A DNA stretch of 64,000 bases, from the NCBI GenBank assembly GCA_964016985.1, contig OZ024826.1:43698978-43762977 (forward strand). The letters are read 5' to 3'. Below the pieces are notes generated by a model that saw nothing but the letters and a program-made list of their open reading frames with translations, made no database searches and was not told the DNA's origin. Source of the DNA: Anodontia alba. Taxonomy: Eukaryota; Mollusca; Bivalvia; Lucinida; Lucinidae. The position numbers and the translations under genes are program-made. Below are positions 1 through 11,765 of this stretch, in pieces; positions within the stretch are counted from its first letter, which is position 1, and each line of letters begins with the position of its first letter.

Positions 1-1900
1 ACATGTAAACAGCACAGTGGCAGGGAAATATAATAAATATAAACAAGATGACGGCCATCTTAGATTTCCAATCAGAACAATTTTTGGTCAAATGTCAATA
101 TACCTCCTGTCCCTGATGGCTTATGCAAAGATTCAGCCCAGAGGCATCCTCGGTTCTGGAGAAGAAGATTTTTAAAGGTTTTTACCATATATGGGCATGG
201 CATGGTGGCCATCTTGGTCAACAAGCCGCGACCATTTTAGCAATCTTTCATTCCCCCAACCTAAGGAGGCTCCATATGAAATTTGAGCAAAATTAGCCCA
301 GAGGCTCCAGAGGATAAGTCGTTTGAAATTCTGAACATTTTTCCCATACAAATGCATAAGGAAGCAAAATTTACCTTACCATAAAAAGGTCAAATGTCAA
401 TGTACAACCATTATTTTAGCAACTATGGTAGACCTCCTGTTTCTGATGATATATGTTAAGGTTCAGCCATAAGGCATCCTTGGTTTTGGAGAACAAGATT
501 TTTAAAGGTTTTTCCCATACAAATGCATAGGGAAGAAAACTTGATCTTGCTGTAAAAAGGTCAAATGTCAATATACGACCTTTATCTTAGTAATTTTGGT
601 AGACCTCCCGTCCCCGATGACTTATACAAAGATTCAGCCCCAAGGCATCCTCGGTTCTGGAGAAGTAGATTTTTAAAGGTTTTTACCATATATGGGCATG
701 GCGGCCATCTTGGTCAACCAGCTGTGACTATTTTAGCAATCTTTCATTCCCCCAACCTAAGGAAGCTCTGTATGAAATTTGAGCAAAATTGGCCCAGAGG
801 ATCCAGAGGAGAAGTCGTTTGAAATTCTGAACATTTTTCCCATACAAATGCATAAGGAAGCAAAATTGACCATACCGTAACAAGGTCAAATGTCAATGTA
901 CGACCATTATTTCAAAAACTTTGGTAGACCTCCTGTTTCTGATGATATATGTAAAGGTTCAGCAATAAGGCATCCTCGGTTTTTGAGAACAAGATTTTTA
1001 AAGGTTTTTCCCATACAAATGCATAGGGAAGCAAACTTGACCTTGCCGTAAAAAGGTCAAATGTCAATATACGACCTTTATTTTAGCAATTTTGGTAGAC
1101 TTCCCGTCCTTGATGACTTATGGAAAGAGTCAGCCCAGAGGCATCCTCGGTTCTGGAGAAGAAGATTTTTAAAGATTTTACCACATATGGGCATGGTGGC
1201 CATCTTGGTCAACAATCAGCAACCATTTTAGCAATCTTTCATTCCCCCAACCTAAAGAGGCTCCATATGAAATTTGAGCAAAATTGGCCCAGAGGCTCCA
1301 CAGGAGAAGTCGTTTGAAATTCTGAACATTTTTCCCATACAAACGCATAAGGAAGCAAAATTGACCTTACCGTAAAAAGGTCAAATGTCAATGTACGACC
1401 ATTATTTTAGCAACTTTGGTAGACCTACTGTTTCTGATGATATATGTAAAGGTTCAGCAATAAGGCATTCTCGGTTTTGGAGAACAAGATTTTTAAAGGT
1501 TTTTCCCATACAAATGCATAGGGAAGCAAACTTGACCTTGCCGTAAAAAGGTCACATGTCCAAATACGACCTTTATTTTAGCAATTTTGGTAGACCTCCC
1601 GTCCCCAATGACTTATGCAAAGATTCAGCCCCAAGGCATTTTCGTTCTGGAGAAGAAGATTTTTAAAGGTTTTTACCATATATGGGCATGGCCGCCATCT
1701 TGGTCAATGGACCGTGACCATTTTAGCAATTTTTTGTTCCCCCAACCTAAGGAGGCTCTGTATGAAATTTGAGCAAAATTGGCTCAGGGGCTTCAGGGGA
1801 GAAGTCGTTTGAAAATGTTAACGGACGGACGCACGGACGGACGGACGACGGACGAAAAGTGATCACAATAGCTCATCCTGAGCAAAGCTCAGGTGAGCTA
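1..1900. mobile_element. RC-A copy 1 (pearl/HINE-like, left end off window)
   Basis: Non-coding tandem repeats of alternating units of about 175 and 310 bp (dimer near 485 bp), recognisable by the recurring block GGTCAAATGTCAATGTACGA. They are followed by a (GGAC)n microsatellite at 1821-1855 and a 3' terminal block with AGTGATCACAATAGCTCATC and the hairpin CTGAGC-AAA-GCTCAG, ending GAGCTA. Short ORFs here recur unit by unit and are repeat artefacts. The architecture is that of pearl/DINE-1/Helentron-associated non-autonomous elements. Confidence 0.8.
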
Positions 1901-1956
1901 TAAAAAAAAAATAGAATGTCATCTGCTATAAATTTTGCTTGGTGCTTAAAGATTTA
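1901..1956. repeat. HP2 right-end remnant
   Basis: Directly after the RC-A end, the A-run plus TAGAATGTCATCTGCT and GCTTGGTGCTTAA match the right end of HP2. This indicates the RC element sits in the A-rich arm of an HP2 MITE. Confidence 0.7.
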
Positions 1957-1986
1957 TTTAAAAATAAAACTGGTTATAACAATTAC

Positions 1987-2110
1987 CTCTTTCGTTGGTG
2001 TCAAGATGAGTATCACAAAGTAGACTTCTTGGCTTGTCATACCGAAGTTGGCAGGGTGTCGCAATCTAGCAATAGCAACCTTCCGTGTGTTAATAGATGG
2101 AACACTTGCC
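1987..2110 (-). CDS. SLC4A11: 124-nt exon 6 of SLC4A11-like gene (last in window)
   Basis: The acceptor is TTTTTTGCAG; the donor is GTAATT at 1986. The first G completes the Met codon; then 41 codons encode ASVPSINTRKVAIARLRHPA, then NFGMTSQEVYFVILILTPTK and a final E, ending in phase 0. It aligns without a gap to the SLC4A11 stretch from WLCII through RHVCISRLVRP to VRFVILVLAPPK, in the PTS-EIIA-like fold of the SLC4 cytoplasmic domain. The next exon should begin off the left edge. An HP2 remnant attached to an RC-A element lies within about 30-80 bp of the donor. Confidence 0.9.
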
Positions 2111-2349
2111 CTGCAAAAAATTCAAATTGTTGCTTTTACAGATAAAATCAAAGCAATGAGAGTGCTGTTGGGAGTGGTTGCCTGAAATTCTGTCCAAACA
2201 CCATCACAGTTCACTGTTTGTGCAACCGTTGCTGGTTGGATATGCTTGGGTTCTTTTTCTGCCAACAATCAAAATCGAGGAGGGGGGAGGATAACAGAAC
2301 TAACAACCAACAACAGTTCCTTCTTGTTCATTTAGATTTGACTTTTTAA

Positions 2350-2840
2350 GCAAATTGGATGAAGACAATTTGCAAGAAATGCTAAAAGCCTATTTTCTAT
2401 GAAAAATTAAAGAAAAAATATTTCTAACTGCAATCTGCTGAAATTTTTACCCAGGGCCCAGTTGTTCAAAACTAACGATGTCATTAGTTAATGTGTCGTT
2501 AAAACTTTGATCATTAAATATAGCAAATATGCTACTATTTTTGCTGAAAAAGGGTGAGTAGCTTTTGCATTTGCAAAAGCTACTCACATTTTTTCAGCAA
2601 AAATACCTGTGATTTAGATATTGCACTTACTAGAACAGTTAACATTTTGACCATTAACGAGCTTGTTAAGCTAAAGATGCTTTGAACAACTCGGCCCAGC
2701 ATGCTATGCATTAAAGGAGACAATTTGCATGAAATGTCAAAGCTTAATTTCTGGGAAAAGATATAAAAAAATATTTCAAAAAGTCTGCTGCTGAATTTTT
2801 TACCCAGCATGCTAAATGGTAAAAGATAACCCATCAATCA
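2350..2840. repeat. HP6 remnants with an HP4 MITE inside
   Basis: HP6 right-arm sequence (core II variant, ending TGCTGAAATTTTTACCCAG) occurs at about 2350-2453 and again at 2698-2840, on either side of an HP4 copy. Either HP4 inserted between two HP6 arms or two HP6 remnants flank it. Confidence 0.6.
2454..2697. repeat. HP4 MITE copy 1
   Basis: Ends are GGGCCCAGTTGTTCAAA and its inverted form TTTGAACAACTSGGCC. The centre is a hairpin around GTGAGTAGCTTTTGC. About 244 bp, no coding capacity. Confidence 0.8.
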
Positions 2841-3169
2841 CCTAGTAATAAAAACCAGAATGCTGCACCCAACATCAAAAATGTGACTTTTGGCACAGTT
2901 GTTGGTTGGGTGTTACTATCAGAAAGACCTTTGGGAATCTTATATTGATATCAACATATAAGAAATATTTGCACAGATACCACAGGAATGCTGCATTAGA
3001 CGCAGCTGAAAAATAGTTCCAAATACCAGAGCAGAATGGCGAAAATTACTACCCTATTCAACCTAATTACTGCACCATGCACTCGGGTTTTTCAAAATTA
3101 CTGGGAAAATATGTATCCATTTATACTAAGGGTACACTTAAACAAAGATCAGTGAAGGACTTATCAAAT

Positions 3170-3330
3170 GATGCTTATGCGATGTTATTGTGTTTTCCTT
3201 TTTTTCTGATTTTCTTTATAAAAGCATATGTTGTGGGTACTCATTGGAATTGCATCGTCAAGTCCATGCAATTCAAATGGGTACCCACAACATATGCCTT
3301 GATAAAGAAGTAGACAAAAAGTACACTGGC
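3170..3330. repeat. HP3-like hairpin (core III)
   Basis: Inverted arms CATATGTTGTGGGTACYCAT around a diverged loop at 3224-3300, flanked by the usual TTTTTCTTATTT-type sequence. Confidence 0.6.
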
Positions 3331-3404
3331 TATAATCTGAAGACTACGGAATTGCTTGACTGTGCGCTTATAAGACTATATGTGGTAATTAGGTCGAATA
3401 CGGT

Positions 3405-3770
3405 ATATTGTAATAACCGTGTATTGGAACAGATTGACCTAAGCAAACAGTGTAGACATAGATCAGATGTGTATTTTAGTGGAGCGCTGTGGTGCAGTGG
3501 TAAAGCATCGGACTCGGGATCGAGAGGTACCTGGTTCGATCCCCACTAACAGCAAGTGTTGGTTCCTTGAGCAAGAGACTTTATCCACATTGCTTAGTAC
3601 TGGTTTCTACCCAGGAAAAAAGAGGGCCACATGGAAGATTAGTACTAGATTACTAAATGTGTTACCCTCTATAAATAAAGTCGATTATTATTATTATTAT
3701 TATTATGTGGCATCTGTTCAGGGTCTACACTGTTTGCTACTTGTCTAGCAACATTTTAAACTTTTTAGAA
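3405..3770. repeat. HP7 MITE (core I) split by a tRNA-SINE
   Basis: The left arm with AAACAGTGTAGACATAGATC lies at 3446-3467 and the right arm with GGGTCTACACTGTTTGC at 3720-3736. The SINE occupies the loop region in between. Confidence 0.65.
3474..3703 (+). mobile_element. tRNA-derived SINE
   Basis: The head has a pol III A box (TGGTGCAGTGGTAAAGC near 3490) and a B box (GGTTCGATCCC at 3533-3543) at tRNA spacing. The body contains CTTGAGCAAGAGACTTTATC, and the tail is (TTA)n at 3685-3703. About 230 bp. The tRNA part lacks paired 3' acceptor sequence, so it is a SINE head and not a working tRNA gene. Confidence 0.85.
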
Positions 3771-4008
3771 CATTTCACAGAAAATATAGCTTGGAGTTTT
3801 CAAATGGTCTCCTGGGCAGAGAATTTGAATGAAATATAAAGCCTTATTTTCTGTGAAATTGGTTGGTGTGGATTTAGCTCTGCCCCTTTTCAATGACAGG
3901 TACTTTAATATAGTTTCCTAAATACATATATATATATATATGTAAATGCAAAGAAACAGTGGTAGAAGTTTACTAAAAAATATAGTGTTATTTGGCAAAC
4001 TCGGACAT

Positions 4009-4009
<1 letters not shown>

Positions 4010-4071
<62 letters not shown>
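4010..4071. repeat. (AT)n microsatellite
   Basis: About 30 uninterrupted AT dinucleotides; a shorter (AT)n lies at 3924-3941. The apparent Tyr-Ile ORF across it is an artefact. Confidence 0.95.
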
Positions 4072-4072
<1 letters not shown>

Positions 4073-4077
4073 CATAC

Positions 4078-4553
4078 ACCAGCTTCCCAAAATACAAGTC
4101 AAACTAGAAATGTGTCAGTAGGACACAGATGCCCCGGCCCAGGAGCCAGCCTCATCTGGAAACAAGCATTTTGCAAAAATGAAGTTAAAAAGGGCCATAA
4201 CACCCATAATAATTGGCCAAATTTACCCTAAATATGAATTCAATACACTTATCTTTTCATAAGATATTGAAAGGGAAACCATTTTTAGTACATTGGGACG
4301 ATGAAGCTGAAAAAGGGCCATAACTCCCATAATATTTGGTGAATTTAACCCGGAAATCAAACTTGGCCAATATTTTATGAATATATACCTGTGCATAAAA
4401 TATGAATCCAATACACTAATCTTTTTAAAAGATATCAAACAGAAACCATTTTTCGTACGGACGACAGGGACATACGGACAGACAGATGGGCGTACTTACA
4501 GCAGTGTCATACTCTACTGAAAATGGCTGGGGCTTTTTAAGCCCTACAATTTC
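4078..4553. mobile_element. RC-F copy 1 (pearl-like, short)
   Basis: Begins near AACTAGAAATGTGTCAGTAG, has about two units of a repeat near 145 bp (AAAAGGGCCATAAC), then CGTACGGACGACAGGGACAT, and ends with a GGGGCT/AGCCC hairpin near 4533-4550. Same family as 55645-56430. Confidence 0.65.
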
Positions 4554-4748
4554 CTAGTATACAAACTCAGATCTCCAGACCACAGTTACCTGTGATATTA
4601 CAGTAAATATTACCAGTCTGATCTGAATCTTTGCAGGGCCCATGTCTTAACCTTTGTCCTGCTGAATAAATTAAAATTCCATGCCCACTTCTAATTTACA
4701 GCCAGTCAGATTACTTGATCCAGTTTGTTGATATAAATTCACATACTT

Positions 4749-7700
4749 TTTTTTTTTTTTTTTTGTTGTTGTTGTCCACATCTTTATTTTATTAATTTAT
4801 GCATGTAATACATATACATAATAGATACTGATATATTGATAAGCTTTCATTCTATCTCTCATCCTTCTTAAGCTATATGAACTGTTGTTTTGTCTGTCAG
4901 AGTACAATAATATTTCAGTATTCATATACATGGAGACTCTTTTAATTAATAATGTCTGCTTTTGTATATGAAACAACTTTTCATTGGCTATAGTCCCTCT
5001 TCGCAACCACAAAAACTGTTTATACTTTCTGCTTATTTTGATATAGGAACCATGAGTTATCAAAACTGTCTTTGTGATTTGAAAAAGGATCATGTTCATA
5101 TATATACATGCAGCTGATTATACTATACTAACCGAACTTGATGAAGACATAAACATTCTAATCTGCTCTGCATTACTTGTCTGCTTACCTGAACATAAAC
5201 ATAGGGCTGTATGGCTTATGGCTACAAAAGATATTAAGTTTAAGAGTTTGGGTATCGGCTACATCTTTATTAAGTTTAATGGTTTAATAGTTCCTGCAAC
5301 TGCCTTTTTTCAAGATGATGTTTGTGGAAAAATATTGTTTTTTTTTTTTTTTTTTGTTTTGTTTTTTCTGGCTATGGCGTATCAGTTGTACCTTCCATTA
5401 TGTGACTTAAAAGTGACCATTTGGCTTGAAATTTATTCTGTTTATTATGAATTTTTGAGATGTATTTCTCATTCTGATATTTTCTTTTCAGGTAGGTAAT
5501 AAAATTTTCCAGCCTAATGCTATTTGCCAAAAACTTTGTTTTGTAGATAAAGTACTTACCTAATAGCAGTATGTAGTTAAGTAGTTCATTATTTTCTTGT
5601 TTAGAAAAAATAACATTCTTTATGGTTAAATGAAGTATAACATTAGCTTGAATTCTTAACCAATTCTTCATAGCCAACCAAAATTCTTTCACCTTATTAC
5701 AGTTGAAAAGCACATGTATTATTGTTTCAGTTTCCAGGCTGCAAAAAGTGCATCTGTCATTGTCTACTTTATTTATTTTGTGAAGAAAAGATTTTGTAAC
5801 TAGTATATGGTTATTTACTTTAAACTGAAACTCTTGTAATTTTACTTCTTTGATATTTTTAATTGTATCATTATAACTATTCCATTCTTCCTGTGTAATA
5901 TTTCCTAATATATTAACCCACTTTTGAGATGGTGGACTTGAATCCTGGTTTCCAACAATAATATTAGATAATGTTCTACTACCTTTTTTGTCTTTACATA
6001 ATAATTTAAGATAACAATTTCGAGCAACATTTTGTTTCCTGTTCTTACATACAAAATTATTTTGGTTGATTTTAGTTTTCCAGTACGTAGGCAACTTTCT
6101 TAAGATTGATTGATAGTCTAAAAAAGTCCCATGTATACCATAATTTTCTTTCAGTTCATCAAATTGATAAAAATTTCCATCTCCATTAAGTAAGTTTATT
6201 ACATTTTTAATACCATTATCATGCCATTCTTTAAAATATAAATTTTGTCCCCCATTCATATTGAGTTAAACCATATTGGGCAATATAAAATATCTTCAAG
6301 TGTCTCGATTCTGACTGCTTTGCAAAAGTTATTCCAACTTATTAGTAAATCTTTCCAAAATGGGTTTATTAGCTCATTTGCCTTTATGCCTGCATAATTA
6401 TTTCCTTTAGTAAAACGACTATCCATATTTATGTATGAAAGACTGCTCCATGTGCAACTGGGTTGTGAAATTAGTCGCCTTAGCCATGTAACTTTTAATG
6501 CTGTAACAAAACTGTCTATTTGAATCATTCTTAAACCCCCTTGTGTTATATCTTTAATTATAATTTTTCTTTTTATCTTGTCAGGCCCAGAATTCCACAG
6601 GAATTTATAAAATAATTTATTTAGGCTTTGTACTAAATTTCCTGGTGGGTTGGGTAGAGCCAGAAATAAATGAACAAATTTTGATATGGCTAATGATTTA
6701 ATAACAGTTATCTTTCCAGGCAATGTAATTTTTCTTCTTGACCAAGACTTGATAATATTTTCCACTTTTTTAAGGACATCAGTTGCATTTTGATCCCATA
6801 TGTCAAAAACCTCTGGAGTAAAAGTCACTCCTAGGATTTTAAAAGGTTCTTGATTCCAGTCTAAATTATATTCCAAGCATAACTTACGATTTGATCTATT
6901 CATTGATCCAATCCATATTGCTCTTGTTTTTTCAACATTTATTTTTAAACCAGACATTGAATAAAATAATTTTAATTTATCTAAAGTTTTTTTTAGCGAT
7001 AATTCTGATCCGTCTAAGAATATTTGAGTGTCATCAGCATATTGACTCAATTTGAATTCTTTATTTTCTATTATTATCCCTTTGATAAGATTGTCTTTTC
7101 TGATCATTTGGCTTAATACCTCTGCACATAGGAGAAAAATGTATGGGGAGATAGGGTCTCCTTGTCTACAGCCTCTTTGTAGTCCAAAAAACTCTGACAT
7201 ATGACCGTTTTGTAATATACATGACTCAGAACCAGTCTGAAATAATTTGATCCACCGTTGAAAGGATGGTCCAAAATTAAAGTATTTGAGTGTTTTGTGT
7301 ATAAATTTCCATGAAACGGAATCAAATGCTTGTTGAAAATCAATAGAAAGTATCAAACCTGGTAGTTGTTGTTGTTTTGTCTCAAAACGAATGTCATAAA
7401 TTTGTCTTATGTTTTCTCCTATAAATCTTCCAGAAATAAAACCTTTTTGATCTTCATGTATCAGTTTATGTAGTACAGTTTTAAGGCGTGCAGCAATAAC
7501 AGAGGAAGCTAATTTATAGATTACATTAAGAAGGGAAATAGGTCGCCAATTCTTCAGATAGAAGGGTGATTTATTTGGTTTTGGTAAGCAGGTGATTATA
7601 CCATGTTTTTGAGTTATTGATAATGAGCCAGTTCTATAACCATAATTTAATGAGTTTAATATGAAAAATTTCAGATCAGTCCAAAAAAATTTAAAAAATT

Positions 7701-8362
7701 CTGCAGTAAATCCATCATTTCCAGGTGTTTTTTAATTTTTCATATTTTTCAATGCCTCTGCAAGCTCTGAATATTTAATATCTCCTTCCAATAATTCAGC
7801 TTCATTATCAGTCAGTCTAGAACTATTTTCTCCTATTTTGGATTCAATTGGAGTATCATCAATAATGATATTTTCACTGTACAAATTTTTAAAGTATGTT
7901 TTCTGGCTGTTTAATATTTCATCTGTGCTCAAACATTCTTGGCCATTTTCCTCTATTATTTTTGTGATAACTTTATTTGTGAAATTTCTCTTTTCAAGAT
8001 TAAGAAAATAGCCAGAAGGTTTCTCTCCTAAATCCTCGTATCTACACCGTGATCTTAACATGACTCCTTCAATTTTACTTTTTCTTAATTCATGTAATCT
8101 GTTTTTCTTATCATTCAGTAAGTTAATGTCTTCTTGACTGACTGTTTGTAAAGTCTCAGTAATTTTGCTTTCTAAATTTAATATTTCATCTTCTAGCTGT
8201 TTTTCCTGTCTACTGTTTTCCTTCTTTTTTCTTGAGCTGTATTTTATTGTTTCCCCCCTGATAGCTAAAAGTATCATTTCCAACAAAAGCTGGTCATTTA
8301 TAGAATACGTATTATGTATATTATTATTATTGTTATTAAAGATATTATCATTATTGTTACTA

Positions 8363-8393
<31 letters not shown>

Positions 8394-9548
8394 CTAAGTT
8401 AACCCTGTTTTGTTGAATATTGACAATTTTATATGTGTTTTTCACCTCTTCTACTGACTTCTTTACAAGTTGAATATAATCTTTATCTTTCAGAAGTGAA
8501 TTATTGAATTTCCAATAACTCTTTCCTCGTTCATTTTGATTAAGTTTTAATTTAAGTATAATTCCTGAGTGATCTGTTCTGTATCCTGATACCACATTAC
8601 AGTCATAAACAAGCTTGAAGCTTTCCTCACTGACCAGGAAGAAGTCCAAACTTGCTTGTTTTTTCTCAGGATTAATTTTCTTCCATGTAAAGCCTTTGCT
8701 GTCATGTAAACTTCTAAATACATCAATATAATTATCTTCATCAATAAGTTTTAAAACTTCTGACCGTGCTCTTGGATTATTAATATGACGATAATTTTCA
8801 GTGTCAACATCCGGATTCAGAACTAAATTCCAATCACCACAAAAAATGACGTTTTCATTTCCAAAATCTAGTACTTTTTGTTTGATATTTTTATAGAAAT
8901 TTGGCTTATCGTCATTTGGTCCGTAAATACTTACTAGTGTAATTTTCTTTGTATGGAGGTTTAACTCCATTATGACAAAGCTTCCTTCTGGATCAGTTAA
9001 AATTTGTCCTATATCACAATGGAAGTTATTATTTATTAGGATCATTACTCCTCGGCTAGCATTTACTCCATTCTTTGCACTCAAGACAAGATTATGTCCC
9101 CACTCTGCTTTTACATATGAATACATGTTTTTGTCAATATGCACATCTTGTAAGCATGCTATATTGTATTTTTTTGAACGAATATACTGGAATAAGTCTC
9201 TTCTTTTTTGCATATTTTTGAGGCCTCGACAATTTTGGGAAAAGACAGTTATCAAATCAACCACTTTTTGTTTAAAGTTAACCATACTAAAGCCCTTATG
9301 TTCACATATGCAAAGAAGTCATGCACAACAGCAGAATTTATTTTAAACAAGAAAACAACAAAAATAAAACAAAATATGAGTGGCATAATGTCCACATATA
9401 ACAGAAGTTTTAGCTCTTGGAAAACTTGCAGCTATTGTATTGCAGCACATAGAATGATACATGGATTTTTGTTTTACAAATATCAAAAGCTATACCTAAA
9501 TATAAGTTGTAAAGATTTTCATGATAACTTTCCCTTTGGCTACAACTA
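4749..9548 (-). mobile_element. L1/Tx1-type LINE, complete insertion with 16-bp TSD
   Basis: Flanked by perfect direct repeats ATAAATTCACATACTT at 4733-4748 and 9549-9564. The minus-strand 3' end is an A-tract (T-run 4749-4764 on +). The 5' leader (9286-9548) has no ORF1 and the 3' UTR is about 0.6 kb (5371-4765). The single reading frame has one in-frame stop and one frameshift, so this copy is dead as it stands. TSD plus poly(A) shows target-primed reverse transcription. Confidence 0.93.
5372..9285 (-). pseudogene. LINE ORF2: AP endonuclease, reverse transcriptase, C-terminal zinc knuckle
   Basis: The ORF starts at ATG 9285 and spans about 1,304 codons. Residues 1-250 form an APE-type endonuclease (QNCRGL, LQDVH, SRGVMIL, SIYGPND, GDWNLVL, SLDFFLVS, RTDHSG). 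A run of Asn encoded by (AAT)n follows at 8407-8300. The RT domain has SIDFQQAFDSVSW, QRGCRQGDPISP and QYADDTQIFLDG. A CTFC...H...C zinc-binding motif lies near 5760-5700. The domain order fits the L1/Tx1 group. Lesions: an in-frame TAA at 7734-7732 (the frame continues open to 6256) and a one-base loss near 6259 that moves the rest (6259-5372) to another frame. The EN has LQD where LQE is usual. Confidence 0.9.
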
Positions 9549-9676
9549 ATAAATTCACATACTTAATGACAAACAGTGCAGATCCAGAACAGTTGGCTTC
9601 TTCAGAAGCCAACTGATCTGGATCTACACTGTTTGCAAAGGCAGGGTATATCCGGGTTCAGCAGGACAAGGGTTAA

Positions 9677-10192
9677 GGTACATTTTCTGACATTGTGGCT
9701 CTTATCTGGAACCATGGGTTCTCCTCTGTTGCTGCCATTTGTTCCTTCAATTGTCTATTTGCTTGACAATAACCATTTTGGTTTTACAATCAATGACAAA
9801 ATGTTGCTATTTCCATAAAACATGCTACAATCAAATGTAATTAAAGGTTATATATATTCACGGGGAGTAGGTACAATGCCACTTTTCTGGTTTCCAAAAC
9901 TGCTGTTTTACATATATATTTAATTTCTCTAAGCAGCCACCTCCCTACAACAGCCTTGTTTACGACTTCCCAAAGGTAGCTGTTGTAGAGAGACTACATT
10001 GTACCAACAGAAAAGGCCATGAATCTACAGATGAGAAGGCTGATATAGGCCTTCATTGTTTGCATATGACATAAGAGCTGTTTTTTATTGTTGCTATTTT
10101 TTGTTTGTTTGTTTTTTAGTTGTTGTTGTTTATTTTGGCATTGAACAAATAACTCTAATCTGGTCACCAACTGAATTCACCTCCTGCAAAAC
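9677..10192. other. Non-coding, weak palindrome
   Basis: No gene. A loose inverted repeat spans about 9867-10008 (GGTACAATG ... CATTGTACC outside, CTACAACAGC ... GCTGTTGTAG inside), probably an old hairpin MITE. The rest is AT-rich. Confidence 0.5.
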
Positions 10193-10406
10193 TTAACCCT
10201 TGCCATGTTGAATAAATTAAGATGCCACACCCATTTCTAATTTTCAGCCAATTAGATTACTTGATCCAGGTTGTTGGTACAAATTCACATACTTAATGCC
10301 AAACAGTGTAGATCCAGATCAGTTGGCTTCTTCAGATGCCAACTGATCTGGATCTACACTGTTTGCAAAAGCAGGGCATATCTGGGCTCATCAGGACCAG
10401 GGTTAA
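10193..10406. repeat. HP1 MITE copy 2
   Basis: TTAACCCTTGCCATGTTGAA at the left, core I palindrome with CCAGATCAGTTGGCTTC at 10310-10370, and GGGTTAA at the right. 214 bp with TTAA at both ends. Confidence 0.9.
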
Positions 10407-10596
10407 CAATAAAAAGGCCATTCAAAATTGTAGCAGACAACATTCTGAAAATATATATATACAAATATTTTTTCATTTGTTACAGATAAAATAGGATTTG
10501 ACATTTAATGTGAACTGTCTGCTATGAAATGTCAAGCCTTCTTTTCTCTGAAAATATGCCATATGCTGCCATTGTAATTGACATTCTAAGGGTTAA
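10403..10596. repeat. HP2 MITE sharing TTAA with HP1 copy 2
   Basis: Starts from the same TTAA (10403-10406) that ends the preceding HP1. It has GTAGCAGACAACATTC and core II arms, and ends AAGGGTTAA at 10596. Confidence 0.75.
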
Positions 10597-11082
10597 TTTC
10601 TCAAAAATGCTATTTCTTGTAACACACCCAGAAGCAAATGATGTTTGCAATGCAAGAAAAGGACCATTATGCAAAAAAAAAAAAAAAAAAAATGCAGGGA
10701 ACCAAGGCCCAAATCAGCCTGCACAATTTTGCACAGTCCTATCAGGCATTCATTTAACTCTTACAGAATCAAATGTATTTTGTAGAATATACATGTCTGT
10801 ATTGAGAATCAGAGACGGTCATGATTGGACCCTACAGATGTGCCAGCTGATATGTGACTTCACTGTTTACATAATGTCAAAAGGTCCATTTTTTTGCACT
10901 GCACATCAAATGACAATTTCACATGCTTTTTTTCCATGATTCTGTTGACAGGATGGATAATTTAAATTTTATTGACATGCAAGAAGAAATGGAAGATCTG
11001 AAACTGGAGAAAACTGTCATTATATGATATGCCAATAGCCAAGGCCAAGAGCAGGCTGTGAATCCACAGTCTCAGATCTGCT
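10597..11082. other. Non-coding with poly(A) and HP15-like remnants
   Basis: A run of about 19 A lies at 10674-10692. Diverged hairpin pieces around GGCCCAAATCAGCCTG and TGTTTACATAATGTCAAAAGG resemble HP15. I see no gene. Confidence 0.45.
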
Positions 11083-11512
11083 ACCCTATAATACCCTAAT
11101 TATTCGGACAAACATGCCTGAGCAAACAGTGTAGACACAGACTAGTAACAGTGTTTTCAGAGAAAACAGATGTCCCGCCACCATGAATTTTCAGTTTTTC
11201 TACTGCTGAGACCTCAAAAATGAGGTCAAGGTCACCAAAATCTAATCACCTCTTTGCTGTGCCCCAATTATATATCCATGAAAATTTGGTAATAATGCAA
11301 CCACTGGTTCACAAGATATTGTGCAGACAAGAAAGTGTGATGCTGATGCCAATGATGACGCCAACGCTGACACCAACTAGAGCCGCAACAAAATCAGTAT
11401 GTCCCTCTCCCCTTAGGTGGGGGGACATAATCAGATGCTGCAAAATGCGGTCTGATCTGGGTCTACACTGTTTGCCACTCATCTATCAGTATTTTAGACA
11501 CAGCAACAGGTA
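11083..11512. repeat. HP7 MITE split by RC-H
   Basis: The left arm (TACCCTAATTATTCGGACA...AAACAGTGTAGAC) ends near 11141. The right arm resumes at 11430 with ATCAGATGCTGC and GGGTCTACACTGTTTGC. The insertion breaks the left core arm. Confidence 0.75.
11142..11429. mobile_element. RC-H, short pearl-like element
   Basis: The 5' part has ATGTCCCGCCACC; the 3' end is a hairpin ATGTCCC...GGGGGGACAT (11398-11428), partly complementary to the 5' motif. Internal GATGACGCCAACGCTGACAC takes the place of the usual GGAC microsatellite. No coding. Confidence 0.6.
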
Positions 11513-11722
11513 TTAACCCTTGCCATGCTGAATAAATTAAGATGCCACACCCACTTTGAATTATCAGCCAATCAGATTACTTGATCCACATTGTAAATAC
11601 AAATTCACATACTTTTTGAAAAAAAGTGCAGATCTAGATCAGTTGGCTTCTTCAGAAGCCAACTGATCTAGATCTACACTGTTAAATCAGGGCATATCCA
11701 GGTTCAGCAGGATCAGGGTTAA
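11513..11722. repeat. HP1 MITE copy 3
   Basis: TTAACCCTTGCCATGCTGAA ... core I palindrome ... GGTTCAGCAGGATCAGGGTTAA, about 210 bp. Confidence 0.9.
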
Positions 11723-11765
11723 GATGTTTTTTTTCTTCAAATTTTAAGACAATTACGGCAAGGAG

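Larger units (their letters stand above)
4647..9676. repeat. HP1 MITE copy, split by a LINE
   Basis: Left part 4647-4748 (TTAACCTTTGTCCTGC...) and right part 9565-9676 (core I arms, then CAGCAGGACAAGGGTTAA) together make a normal HP1 of about 213 bp once the 4.8 kb LINE and one TSD copy are removed. HP1 ends are TTAACCC...GGGTTAA, i.e. a TTAA target site with CCC-type piggyBac-like ends. Confidence 0.9.

Noticed and set aside
565..1812. Several ORFs of 60-85 codons with similar products (e.g. 565-822, 1120-1317, 1615-1812)
   Set aside because: They repeat with the RC-A tandem units, recur in the other RC-A copies with stops and shifts, and have no domain or splice context. Repeat artefacts.
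3489..3545. Functional tRNA gene
   Set aside because: A and B boxes are present, but there is no paired acceptor stem and the sequence continues into a SINE body with a (TTA)n tail.
3992..4231. ORF with a long Tyr-Ile run
   Set aside because: It is the (AT)n microsatellite read as protein.
8165..8416. Hydrophobic Leu-rich ORF on the plus strand
   Set aside because: Antisense of the Asn run and neighbouring part of the LINE ORF2.
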